A stretch of DNA of 11,422 nt from Faecousia sp. Its GTDB lineage: Bacteria; Bacillota; Clostridia; Oscillospirales; Oscillospiraceae. Positions 1 through 6,694 of the stretch are shown here, one piece after another (position 1 is the stretch's first letter; each line of letters begins with the position of its first letter). The notes under the pieces are model-generated. The model was given only the letters and a program-made list of their open reading frames with translations, made no database searches and was not told the DNA's origin. The stretch lies in NCBI GenBank assembly GCA_029258495.1, contig JARHYV010000235.1, forward strand, positions 1 to 11,422, read 5' to 3'. A program made the translations under genes and the position numbers.

Positions 1-376
1 CCACCTGCTCCAGTGTGCGCAGCGCGATGGCTCGTGCATCCTTCTTGGTTTCCTTACGCAGGGTCAGGGCATATTCCACATTCTGCAGCACGGTCATATT
101 GGGGAACAGGGCGTAGTTCTGGAACACGATGCCCATCCCACGGTCAAAGCTGCTCAGACCGGAGATGTCCTTGCCGCCTTTCAGGATCTCGCCGCTGTCC
201 GCTTTCTCAAGCCCGATGAGGATCCGCAGCAGTGTAGTCTTGCCGCAGCCGCTGGGGCCGAGGATGGACAGGAACTCGCCCTCCATCAGGTCAAACGACA
301 GATCATTCAAAACACTCTTGCCGTCAAAGCTCTTGTTGATATTGCGAACCGACAGTTTCGGAGTTAATACTTCCAT
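1..376 (-). CDS. ABC transporter ATP-binding protein, N-terminal part (cut by window edge)
   Basis: Only the first 125 residues lie in the window; the C-terminal part is beyond the left edge. The protein would power import of the ligand bound by the neighbouring solute-binding protein. Visible motifs are Walker A GPSGCGKT (residues 40-47) and the Q-loop Gln in VFQNYALFP (Q86). The signature LSGGQ and Walker B lie outside. The QNYALFP stretch is typical of the spermidine/iron/2-aminoethylphosphonate importer ATPases (PotA/FbpC class). The ATG at 376 lies inside the end of the binding-protein gene: the two overlap by 13 bases in different frames, so translation is probably coupled. A purine-rich GAGAGG sits about 14 bases upstream, which is a loose ribosome binding site. 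No permease gene is seen, so it presumably lies beyond position 1. The ATPase assignment is firm; the substrate is inferred from context. Confidence 0.93.
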   Translation of the reverse strand, partial: MEVLTPKLSVRNINKSFDGKSVLNDLSFDLMEGEFLSILGPSGCGKTTLLRILIGLEKADSGEILKGGKDISGLSSFDRGMGIVFQNYALFPNMTVLQNVEYALTLRKETKKDARAIALRTLEQV

Positions 377-1323
377 AGGTCAAGCAGCCTCTCTTTCTCT
401 TTGATATCCTGAATACCGGTCATATCTGCATACTTGATATTCTGGGGATAGTTTTCAATGGCATTGATCTGGCCTTCATAAATGGCCTCCGGGGAGAAGT
501 TTTCCTTGTCATACTTGAGGAATTCATTGACAACGAAATCATACACTTCCTTCACGCCGGGGTTTTCCATGTGTCCTCTGACCACGGCGCTGCCGGTCAG
601 AGAATACGGGGAGCCGTCCTCAGGGAAGATGATCTCCAGGGGCTGCCCGTTGTTGATCTCGTTCACCGCCTGAAAGGTCAGTGCCAGACCGATCCCCACC
701 TCTCCCTGCTTGAGCAGCTTGATGGGGCCGGAGCCGGACTCGGTGAACTGCTTGAGATTTTCGTGGAGCTGATCCACATAGGCAAGCGCCGCCTCATCTC
801 CCATGGTATTGGCCCATGTCTTGTAGAAGAAGTAGCCGGTACCGCTGGATTTGGGGTCCGGCATGGCGATCAGCCCCTTATATTCCGGCTTGAGCAGATC
901 GGCATAGGTCTTGGGGGCCTCCAGACCGTGCTTTTTCAGCACATTTTTGTTCACGACGATGGCACCCGCCTGACGCTCCCATGTGACCCAGAGATTATCA
1001 TTGTCTGCCGGAGTCAGCCCCTGCATATAGTCCAGTCTGCTGATGCCGGAGATATCCGCCAAAGAGTCTCGGATCTTGTTGAGATAACCGGTTTCCAGTG
1101 CCATGACGATATCCACCTCAGAGCCCGGGCCTTCCGCCAACACCTTGGCAGCCGCCTTGCCGGTGGACATGTACATAACTACAATATTATATTGAGGGAA
1201 CCGCTCGTTGAGCTGCTCCTGCAATGCATCGTTTCGGAACTGCTCGGCAGAGGAGCAGATGACGATGCTTTCCTTGCCGCCGAAATCCGCCATCAGCGTA
1301 AATACCAGCGTCACTGCCAGCAA
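364..1323 (-). CDS. Extracellular solute-binding protein, iron/2-aminoethylphosphonate type, with damaged start
   Basis: The mature region resembles class-II substrate-binding proteins of the FbpA/AfuA and 2-aminoethylphosphonate transporter group. It has an early SIVICSSAEQF strand, VDIVMALETG, the hinge region PDPKSSGTGYFF, and GEVGIGLALTFQAVNEINNG. It would capture ligand outside the membrane and hand it to a permease. The start is abnormal. The best start by position is ATG at 1344-1342, with AAGAGG seven bases upstream, but the next codon is TAG (1341-1339). Past the TAG the frame is open and reads like a signal peptide (NWFALLLAVTLVFTLMA). The coordinates given use the first alternative start, TTG at 1323, which has no convincing ribosome binding site and removes the positively charged n-region. 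No lipobox Cys follows the hydrophobic segment (MADFGG), although Gram-positive binding proteins are usually lipoproteins. The gene starts 15 bases after the cytidylyltransferase stop and overlaps the ATPase gene by 13 bases. It could be a pseudogene, a sequencing error, or expressed by reinitiation. Confidence 0.8.
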   Translation of the reverse strand: MLAVTLVFTLMADFGGKESIVICSSAEQFRNDALQEQLNERFPQYNIVVMYMSTGKAAAKVLAEGPGSEVDIVMALETGYLNKIRDSLADISGISRLDYMQGLTPADNDNLWVTWERQAGAIVVNKNVLKKHGLEAPKTYADLLKPEYKGLIAMPDPKSSGTGYFFYKTWANTMGDEAALAYVDQLHENLKQFTESGSGPIKLLKQGEVGIGLALTFQAVNEINNGQPLEIIFPEDGSPYSLTGSAVVRGHMENPGVKEVYDFVVNEFLKYDKENFSPEAIYEGQINAIENYPQNIKYADMTGIQDIKEKERLLDLWKY

Positions 1324-1359
1324 AAGTGCAAACCAATTCTACATAAGGCAACCTCTTGA

Positions 1360-2247
1360 TCAGCAGTAGGTCTTGTCCAGACGCTTAAGGTCGGAGTAAT
1401 TGTCGATCTCGATAATATCCTCAAAGGTGCAGCTGCGCACCTCCACCTGATAGTGCTTCTGGCAGTAGCGCAGGGAAACCTCGTCCCAGTAGCGCTCCTT
1501 GCCGCCGGGCATCTCATAGACGGTCTTGATATCCTCGTACAGCTTGGCACCGTCCTCTGCATTCCAGTAGGAGATACCGAACATGTGGTGGCAGTCCGTG
1601 CCGCCCACCATCACCTTGGTGATAACCCGGTTCTTGGTTTCAAAGCACCAGTCGTCGGTCTTGTCCACAGGAACCCCCAGATAATTGGAGGTGTACTGAT
1701 ATTTCTGGATCAGATCTGCATTGTAAAGCACCAGATCTGCCTCCAGAACATAGGCATTCTGCAGCAGATGGCGCACGCACATGGCAGAGGAGATGTTGTT
1801 TGCCTCGTTGTACAGGGGATTTTCGATGAAACGGATGTTGGGGTACTTGTACAGCAGCTGATCGAACTGCTCACCCAGATAGCCCCGAACCACATAGATC
1901 TCCTCGATCCCCACGGCAGTCACCGCATCCAGAAGGGTGTCGATCATGCGCTTGCCGTTCACACGAACCAGAGGCTTGGGGGTGTTCAGGGTGATGGGCA
2001 CCAGACGGGAGCCAAAGCCCGCAGCAATGAAAATGGCGCGCTTGACCCGATAAGGCTCCAGAGCCTCCAGTCCCTTCCCGCTGATCCGACCATTTTCAAT
2101 GAGTCCCTGCTCTGCAAGGGCAGTCACGGTGCGGTTCACCGAGCCCAAGGACATCTCGGTCATTTCCGAGAGCTCCCGCTGAGTCAGCTCTGTGTCATTG
2201 TGTTCCATGCACACCAGAATATCGAATTGTTTCCGTGTCAGTTCCAT
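1360..2247 (-). CDS. Winged-helix regulator fused to LicC/PntC-like cytidylyltransferase
   Basis: This is a 295-residue two-domain protein. Residues 1-65 form a winged helix-turn-helix: TQRELSEMTEMSLGSVNRTVTAL reads as the recognition helix region and the stretch up to ENGRISGKG as the wing. Residues 70-295 form a nucleotidyltransferase. The domain has the dinucleotide signature AAGFGSRLVPITLNTPKP (75-92), NEANNISSA (147-155), a metal-binding EADL (D171), GGTDCHHMFGISYW (215-228) and ERYWDEV. This pattern matches CTP:phosphocholine (LicC) and CMP-2-aminoethylphosphonate (PntC) cytidylyltransferases rather than sugar enzymes. It would join CMP to a small amine-phosph(on)ate for later transfer to a surface glycan or lipid. 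No choline-kinase domain is fused. An in-frame TAG lies four codons upstream, so ATG 2247 is the first usable start; its ribosome binding site (AGTAGAG) is weak. It is the first gene of the operon, and the DNA-binding domain suggests it may control its own promoter. Choice of substrate is inference. Confidence 0.88.
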   Translation of the reverse strand: MELTRKQFDILVCMEHNDTELTQRELSEMTEMSLGSVNRTVTALAEQGLIENGRISGKGLEALEPYRVKRAIFIAAGFGSRLVPITLNTPKPLVRVNGKRMIDTLLDAVTAVGIEEIYVVRGYLGEQFDQLLYKYPNIRFIENPLYNEANNISSAMCVRHLLQNAYVLEADLVLYNADLIQKYQYTSNYLGVPVDKTDDWCFETKNRVITKVMVGGTDCHHMFGISYWNAEDGAKLYEDIKTVYEMPGGKERYWDEVSLRYCQKHYQVEVRSCTFEDIIEIDNYSDLKRLDKTYC

Positions 2248-2361
2248 AATATTTCTCTACTTTCTGTGTTGTAGTCTTTATCTATCAGGTCGATTGCAAA
2301 ATCAAATGGGATGATACGGCAGAAATCGCGCTCTTTCACCCCAAAATGTTCAATTTTCTAA

Positions 2362-2390
2362 ATTTTATCACCCCGTTGGAAAGTTGTCAA
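2362..2390 (-). promoter_or_regulatory. Leftward sigma-A-type promoter of the cytidylyltransferase/ABC operon
   Basis: On the minus strand a perfect -35 TTGACA (2390-2385) is followed by a 17-base spacer and -10 TAAAAT (2367-2362), with TGA just before it giving an extended -10. Transcription should begin near 2355, leaving a leader of about 108 bases before the ATG at 2247. Confidence 0.8.
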
Positions 2391-2572
2391 GTTCCACTCT
2401 TGTAATAAAATATCAAATTCGTGCACAAATCTCTGTAATACACAACAATTCCCCACATATTGTGTTCCATTTTGTCAGCTGAGCCTCCATTTTACTGATA
2501 CTGTGCCGGAATGACTGTTCCAAATGCCGGCTCAGACATCCTCAAATCCCCCAAAAAGCCTCCGAAATCCGC

Positions 2573-2601
2573 TTGACAGAGCCCCTGCCTGCCGATACAC
2601 T
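2573..2601 (+). promoter_or_regulatory. Rightward sigma-A-type promoter of the DUF362-DUF89 operon
   Basis: A perfect -35 TTGACA (2573-2578) and a -10 TACACT (2596-2601) are separated by 17 bases. The expected start near 2608 gives a short leader of about 24 bases to the ATG at 2632. It carries a TTGGAGG ribosome binding site (2618-2624). Confidence 0.75.
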
Positions 2602-2631
2602 TAAAGGATACAAATGATTGGAGGTATCATC

Positions 2632-3735
2632 ATGGCATCAAAGGTTTATTTCACCGATTTCTGCACCAACAATACAGAGTCCCTTCCCCAAAAGCTGGCT
2701 CGTCTTGTGATGAGCGCAGGTTTCGACAAGATCGACTTTCAGGATAAGTTCGTCGCCATCAAGATCCATTTCGGCGAATTGGGCAATCTCGCCTACATCC
2801 GTCCCAACTACGCCAAGGTCATCGTGGATCTTGTAAAGGATCTGGGCGGCAAGCCCTTCCTCACCGATGCAAATACCATGTATGTCGGCTCCCGGAAAAA
2901 CGCACTGGATCATCTGGAAACCGCCTATCTCAACGGATTTTCCCCCTTCTCCACCGGCTGTCATGTTATCATCGCCGACGGTCTGAAGGGCACGGACGAT
3001 GTAGAGGTCAGCGTAGAGGGTGCCGAATACATCAAGACCGCCAAGATCGGCAGAGCCGTCATGGATGCCGATATCGTCATCTCCCTGAACCACTTCAAGG
3101 GGCATGAGGAGGCAGGCTTCGGCGGTGCGCTGAAAAATCTGGGCATGGGCTGCGGCTCCAACGAGGGCAAGCGGGACATGCATTCCGCCGGCCGTCCTCT
3201 GGTAGACAGAGAAAAATGTATCGGCTGCGGCGAATGTGCCAGAAACTGCGCCCATAACGGGCCCCAGATGAAAGACGGTGCCATGGAGATCGACTGGAGC
3301 TGCTGCATGGGCTGCGGCCGCTGTCTGGATGTATGTCCCGTGAACGCCATCTATCACGACGATCAGGAGGCCGTCAATGTCCTCAACTACAAGATCGCGG
3401 AGTACGCCAAGGCCGTGGTTCAGGGCAAGCCCAATTTCCATATCAATATGGTGCAGGATGTCAGCCCCTACTGCGACTGCCACGGCAATAACGATCTGCC
3501 CATCGTGCCGGATGTGGGTATGTTCGCCTCCTTCGATCCGGTCGCCATCGACCTTGCCTGCTGCGAGGCCGTCAACGCACAGCCCGTCATGCCCGGCTCC
3601 AAGCTTGCAAACGCAGAGCGCAGGGATCTGGACAATCTGACCGCCGATTTCCCCCATACCAACTGGCGGACTCAGATCACCCACGGCAAGAAGATCGGTC
3701 TCGGGGAAGACAGCTACGAGTTGGTGCGCGTATGA
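2632..3735 (+). CDS. DUF362 protein with two [4Fe-4S] ferredoxin motifs
   Basis: This 367-residue protein has a DUF362 fold split around a bacterial ferredoxin insert. The DUF362 parts include VAIKIHFGELGN (41-52), FLTDANTMYVGSRKNALDH (76-94) and the motif DIVISLNHFKGHEEAGFGGALKNLGMG (147-173), plus the C-terminal VGMFASFDPVAIDLA region. The insert has two cluster motifs: C196-C199-C202-C206 and C225-C228-C231-C235 followed by Pro, the classic 2[4Fe-4S] pattern. No signal peptide or membrane segment is seen, so it should be cytoplasmic. The family is thought to act in electron transfer or redox chemistry, but no reaction is established. The start at 2632 is preferred over an in-frame ATG at 2614. 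TTGGAGG (2618-2624) sits seven bases before it, and the earlier ATG would place the ribosome binding site inside the gene. The stop overlaps the next ATG (ATGA), so the two proteins are translationally coupled. Confidence 0.92.
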   Translation: MASKVYFTDFCTNNTESLPQKLARLVMSAGFDKIDFQDKFVAIKIHFGELGNLAYIRPNYAKVIVDLVKDLGGKPFLTDANTMYVGSRKNALDHLETAYLNGFSPFSTGCHVIIADGLKGTDDVEVSVEGAEYIKTAKIGRAVMDADIVISLNHFKGHEEAGFGGALKNLGMGCGSNEGKRDMHSAGRPLVDREKCIGCGECARNCAHNGPQMKDGAMEIDWSCCMGCGRCLDVCPVNAIYHDDQEAVNVLNYKIAEYAKAVVQGKPNFHINMVQDVSPYCDCHGNNDLPIVPDVGMFASFDPVAIDLACCEAVNAQPVMPGSKLANAERRDLDNLTADFPHTNWRTQITHGKKIGLGEDSYELVRV

Positions 3736-4604
3736 AGATCAACGCAGAATGTATTAAATGTATCCTCAACCGGAATATCGAAACCGCCCGTCTGCACGGC
3801 ACCGACGAGCAGGTGACGGAATTCACCTTTGACCTGATGCGCATGCTGCTGGACAGCCCCGAGCAGGCAAGCTCCCCCTATTTTGCCCCTCAGATCGCCC
3901 GGCTGTACACCAAGCACTTCGGTCTGAGTCAGGATCGCTATGCCGAGGAGAAAGCCATCTCCAACCGGTTCGTTCTGGAGCGCATGGATGCCATTTCCGC
4001 CATGGTGCAGCAGTCCGATGACCGGCTCTATGCCGGGTTCCAGTTTGCAATCTTGGGTAATTACATCGATTTTTCCGCACTTCAGGGAGAGCTGAGCTTT
4101 GAAACTCTGGACGGCATGCTGGAAAAAGCCAAGGACTTCCATGTGGATCGGGACACCTTCGAGCGTCTGCGCAGGGATCTTGCCGCAGGGCGGAGCCTGC
4201 TGTATCTCACGGACAATGCCGGAGAGATCGGCTTTGACCGGATCTTTGCAGAGGAGATCCACCGCCAGTTCCCCGAGCTTTCCATCACCTTCTGCGTCCG
4301 CGGCGGCCCCACCCTGAACGATGCCACCCGAGAGGATGCCCGGATCGTCGGGATCCCCTTCCCGGTCATCGACAACGGCAGTCTGATCCCCGGCACCGTG
4401 CTTGCTCAGGCTAGCGACGATCTTCGCAGCGCCATCGCTCAGGCCGATGTGATCATCGCCAAGGGGCAGGCAAATGCCGAGACCCTGATGGATACCGGGC
4501 ACGGATATAATGTGTACTATGCCTTCCTTGCCAAGTGCATCCGTTTCACCCAGCGTTTCGGGGTGCCAAAGCTGTCCCCTGTGCTCATCTCCGAGCGTTC
4601 ATAA
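3732..4604 (+). CDS. DUF89/ARMT1-like damage-control phosphatase
   Basis: This 290-residue protein belongs to the prokaryotic DUF89 branch (AF1104-like). Members are metal-dependent phosphatases proposed to remove damaged or surplus phosphometabolites. Supporting motifs are the N-terminal CxxC (C7, C10), GNYIDF (109-114), the metal-site segment LTDNAGEIGFDR (159-170), RGGPTLNDATREDA (190-203), AKGQANAETL (243-252) and FLAKC near the end. The Asp and Asn of DNAGE and the NDAT segment are the expected metal and phosphate ligands. Length fits the family. The ATG overlaps the DUF362 stop as ATGA with only a weak ribosome binding site, which points to coupling. A strong terminator follows within 10 bases, so this is the last gene of a two-gene operon. 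The natural substrate is unknown; pairing with an iron-sulfur protein suggests clean-up of a by-product of that enzyme, which is inference. Confidence 0.9.
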   Translation: MKINAECIKCILNRNIETARLHGTDEQVTEFTFDLMRMLLDSPEQASSPYFAPQIARLYTKHFGLSQDRYAEEKAISNRFVLERMDAISAMVQQSDDRLYAGFQFAILGNYIDFSALQGELSFETLDGMLEKAKDFHVDRDTFERLRRDLAAGRSLLYLTDNAGEIGFDRIFAEEIHRQFPELSITFCVRGGPTLNDATREDARIVGIPFPVIDNGSLIPGTVLAQASDDLRSAIAQADVIIAKGQANAETLMDTGHGYNVYYAFLAKCIRFTQRFGVPKLSPVLISERS

Positions 4605-4612
4605 GCCATGCC

Positions 4613-4644
4613 AAAAGGTGCTGTTTTTCCCACAGCACCTTTTT
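4613..4644 (+). terminator. Rho-independent terminator after the DUF89 gene
   Basis: AAAAGGTGCTG (4613-4623) pairs with CAGCACCTTTT (4633-4643) as an 11-base stem, extendable by a T-A pair. The loop is 7-9 bases and the stem runs into a T tract. The A-rich left arm would also give a short T run on the minus strand, but no minus-strand gene ends here. Confidence 0.9.
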
Positions 4645-4689
4645 CGCGTCAAAAAAGTTGGAATTTCCCAGAAATTTTCAACAAAAATC

Positions 4690-4718
4690 TTGCAATCATT
4701 TTGTCTATGTGGTATATT
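4690..4718 (+). promoter_or_regulatory. Promoter of bipA/typA
   Basis: A -35 TTGCAA (4690-4695), 17-base spacer and -10 TATATT (4713-4718), the latter preceded by TGG (extended -10). The expected start is near 4725, giving a leader of about 48 bases with AAAGGAG at 4756-4762. Confidence 0.75.
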
Positions 4719-4772
4719 TGGAAGTTGAAAGAGTGTTTTAATCAATTTGCGTCGTAAAGGAGATCTTTTCCT

Positions 4773-6602
4773 ATGCCAAAACAGGAAAATATTCGTAATA
4801 TTGCCATCATCGCCCATGTTGACCACGGCAAGACCACACTGGTGGACGAAATGCTGAAACAGGGCGGTATTTATCGTGAAAATCAGGCAACCGTTGACCG
4901 CGTCATGGACTCCGGCGATCTGGAGCGGGAGCGCGGCATCACCATCCTCGCCAAGAACACCTCCATCTACTACAAGGATGTGAAGATCAATGTGGTGGAT
5001 ACCCCGGGTCACGCCGACTTCGGCGGTGAGGTCGAGCGTATCCTCAAGATGGTCAACGGCGTCATCCTTCTGGTGGATGCTGCCGAAGGCCCCATGCCCC
5101 AGACCCGTTTCGTCCTGCAGAAGGCACTGGAGCTGGGTCACAAAGTCATCGTCGCCGTCAACAAGGTGGATAAGCCCGATGCCCGTGTCCACGAGGTCAT
5201 GGATGAAGTATTGGAGCTGCTGCTGGAGCTGGATGCCACCGACGAGCAGTTCAATTCCCCCACGGTGTTCTGCTCCGGCAGACAGGGTACCGCCAGCTAC
5301 GGCCCCGATGAAATGGGCACCGATCTGGTTCCCCTGTTCGAAACCATCGTCAACTATATCCCCGCTCCTCAGGGCAACGAAGACGAGCCCCTGCAGATGC
5401 TGGTCAGCTCCATCGATTATAATGAGTATGTAGGCCGTATCGCCGTGGGTCGTGTAGAGCGCGGCACCATCAAGGTCAATCAGGAAGTGGTCATCTGCGA
5501 CTACCACGATACCGAGTTCAAGCAGAAGGCAAAGGTCGTCGCCCTGTACGAGTACGACGGTCTGGGCAAGTCCCCCATCCAGTCTGCCGGCGCCGGTGAG
5601 ATCGTCGCCCTGTCCGGCATTGCCGATATCACCATCGGCCGCACCATCTGCGCCCCCGATGCCGTGGAGGCTCTGCCCTTTGTGAAGATCTCCGATCCCA
5701 CCATCGAGATGACCTTCGCCGTCAACGACTCCCCCTTCGCCGGTAAGGAAGGCAAGTTCGTCACCTCCCGCAACCTCCGCGACCGACTGGAGAAGGAACT
5801 GATGAAGGATGTTTCCCTGCGCGTCACCGAGCAGGGTTCCGATGCATTCAATGTGGCAGGACGCGGCGAGATGCACCTGTCCATCCTGATGGAAACCATG
5901 CGCCGCGAGGGCTATGAGTTCTCCGTTTCCACCCCCAGAGTCCTGACCAAGGAGATCGACGGCAAGCTGTGCGAGCCCATCGAGCGCATGGTTGCCGATG
6001 TTCCCGAAGAGTGCATGGGTGCCGTCATCGAGAAGATGGGCCGCCGCAAGGGCGACCTGCTGGGCATGACCCCCGTGGGCAACCGCTACCGTCTGGAGTT
6101 CCTGGTGCCCTCCAGAGGTCTGTTCGGCTACCGCAACGAGTTCCTCACCGACACCCGTGGTGAAGGCATCATGAGCTCCGTTCTGGACAGCTACGCTCCC
6201 ATGAAGGGCGAGATCGAGCGCCGTCTGGTGGGCAGCCTGATTTCTTTTGAAACCGGCGAGGCCTGCTCCTACGGTCTGTTCAACGCGCAGGAGCGCGGCA
6301 GCATGTTCATCGGCCCGGGCACACCCGTCTACGCCGGCATGGTCGTGGGTATTTGCAGCCGGAACGAGGATATGACCGTCAATGTCTGCAAGAAAAAGCA
6401 GCTGACCAACATGCGTGCCTCCGGCTCCGACGATGCCCTGCGTCTGGTTTCCCCCAGAAACTACTCTCTGGAGCAGTGCCTTGAGTTCCTTGCAGACGAT
6501 GAGCTGCTGGAATGCACTCCCAAGAGCCTGCGTATCCGCAAGCGTGAGCTGGATCATGCCACCCGTATGCGCCAGACCATGAAAAAGCGTGCAAAGGACT
6601 GA
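4773..6602 (+). CDS. typA: Translational GTPase BipA/TypA
   Basis: This 609-residue protein has full family length and is a ribosome-binding GTPase of the EF-G/EF4 superfamily, linked to 50S subunit assembly and stress or cold adaptation. The G motifs are clear: G1 AHVDHGKT (14-21), G2 RGIT (54-57), G3 DTPGH (76-80), G4 NKVD (130-133) and G5 SGR (168-170) in place of the more usual SA. After the beta-barrel domain come the EF-G-like domains III and V (GRGEMHLSILMETMRREGYEF; GRRKGDLLGM) and the BipA-specific C-terminal domain (VPSRGLFGYRNEFLTDTRGEGIM; PRNYSLEQCLEFLADDELLECTP). The ending with a basic tail, HATRMRQTMKKRAKD, fits the family. AAAGGAG (4756-4762) lies 10 bases before the ATG. The gene has its own promoter and its own terminator, so it is monocistronic. 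Identification is very firm. Confidence 0.98.
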   Translation: MPKQENIRNIAIIAHVDHGKTTLVDEMLKQGGIYRENQATVDRVMDSGDLERERGITILAKNTSIYYKDVKINVVDTPGHADFGGEVERILKMVNGVILLVDAAEGPMPQTRFVLQKALELGHKVIVAVNKVDKPDARVHEVMDEVLELLLELDATDEQFNSPTVFCSGRQGTASYGPDEMGTDLVPLFETIVNYIPAPQGNEDEPLQMLVSSIDYNEYVGRIAVGRVERGTIKVNQEVVICDYHDTEFKQKAKVVALYEYDGLGKSPIQSAGAGEIVALSGIADITIGRTICAPDAVEALPFVKISDPTIEMTFAVNDSPFAGKEGKFVTSRNLRDRLEKELMKDVSLRVTEQGSDAFNVAGRGEMHLSILMETMRREGYEFSVSTPRVLTKEIDGKLCEPIERMVADVPEECMGAVIEKMGRRKGDLLGMTPVGNRYRLEFLVPSRGLFGYRNEFLTDTRGEGIMSSVLDSYAPMKGEIERRLVGSLISFETGEACSYGLFNAQERGSMFIGPGTPVYAGMVVGICSRNEDMTVNVCKKKQLTNMRASGSDDALRLVSPRNYSLEQCLEFLADDELLECTPKSLRIRKRELDHATRMRQTMKKRAKD

Positions 6603-6614
6603 TTTTCCAAACAC

Positions 6615-6645
6615 AGCGGACTTCCGATGGGAAGTCCGCTTTTTT
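6615..6645 (+). terminator. Rho-independent terminator after bipA/typA
   Basis: AGCGGACTTCC (6615-6625) and GGAAGTCCGCT (6630-6640) form a perfect 11-base stem with a GATG loop, followed by six T residues (6640-6645). Confidence 0.95.
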
Positions 6646-6694
6646 GCATATCCCCCTGATTTCCGGTCATACTAGTGGGGAAAGGGGTGCTGAT

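Larger units (their letters stand above)
2248..2631. other. Divergent AT-rich intergenic region with two promoters
   Basis: This 384-base gap between divergent operons holds a leftward promoter (2390-2362) and a rightward promoter (2573-2601). Between them are two TGTAATA direct repeats (2401-2407 and 2434-2440, 33 bases apart), a six-base inverted repeat ACACAA/TTGTGT (2440-2445 and 2460-2465), and GGAA-N6-TTCC (2508-2521). An AAAAT-N5-ATTTT inverted repeat (2343-2357) covers the expected leftward transcription start. Any of these could be operators, but none matches a consensus I can name. No convincing gene, riboswitch or structural RNA is seen. Confidence 0.6.

Noticed and set aside
2508..2521. 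GGAA-N6-TTCC inverted repeat resembling a LexA box
   Set aside because: It differs from the GAAC-N4-GTTC core at one required base and lies more than 50 bases upstream of the rightward -35, so regulation by LexA is not supported.
2638..3684. Minus-strand open frame (348 codons) opposite the DUF362 gene
   Set aside because: It is a mirror frame of a clear ferredoxin-motif protein with its own promoter and ribosome binding site; the product resembles no family.
4599..6614. Long minus-strand open frame (671 codons) opposite bipA
   Set aside because: It is a shadow frame caused by codon bias; its product is low in complexity and the plus-strand gene is unmistakable.
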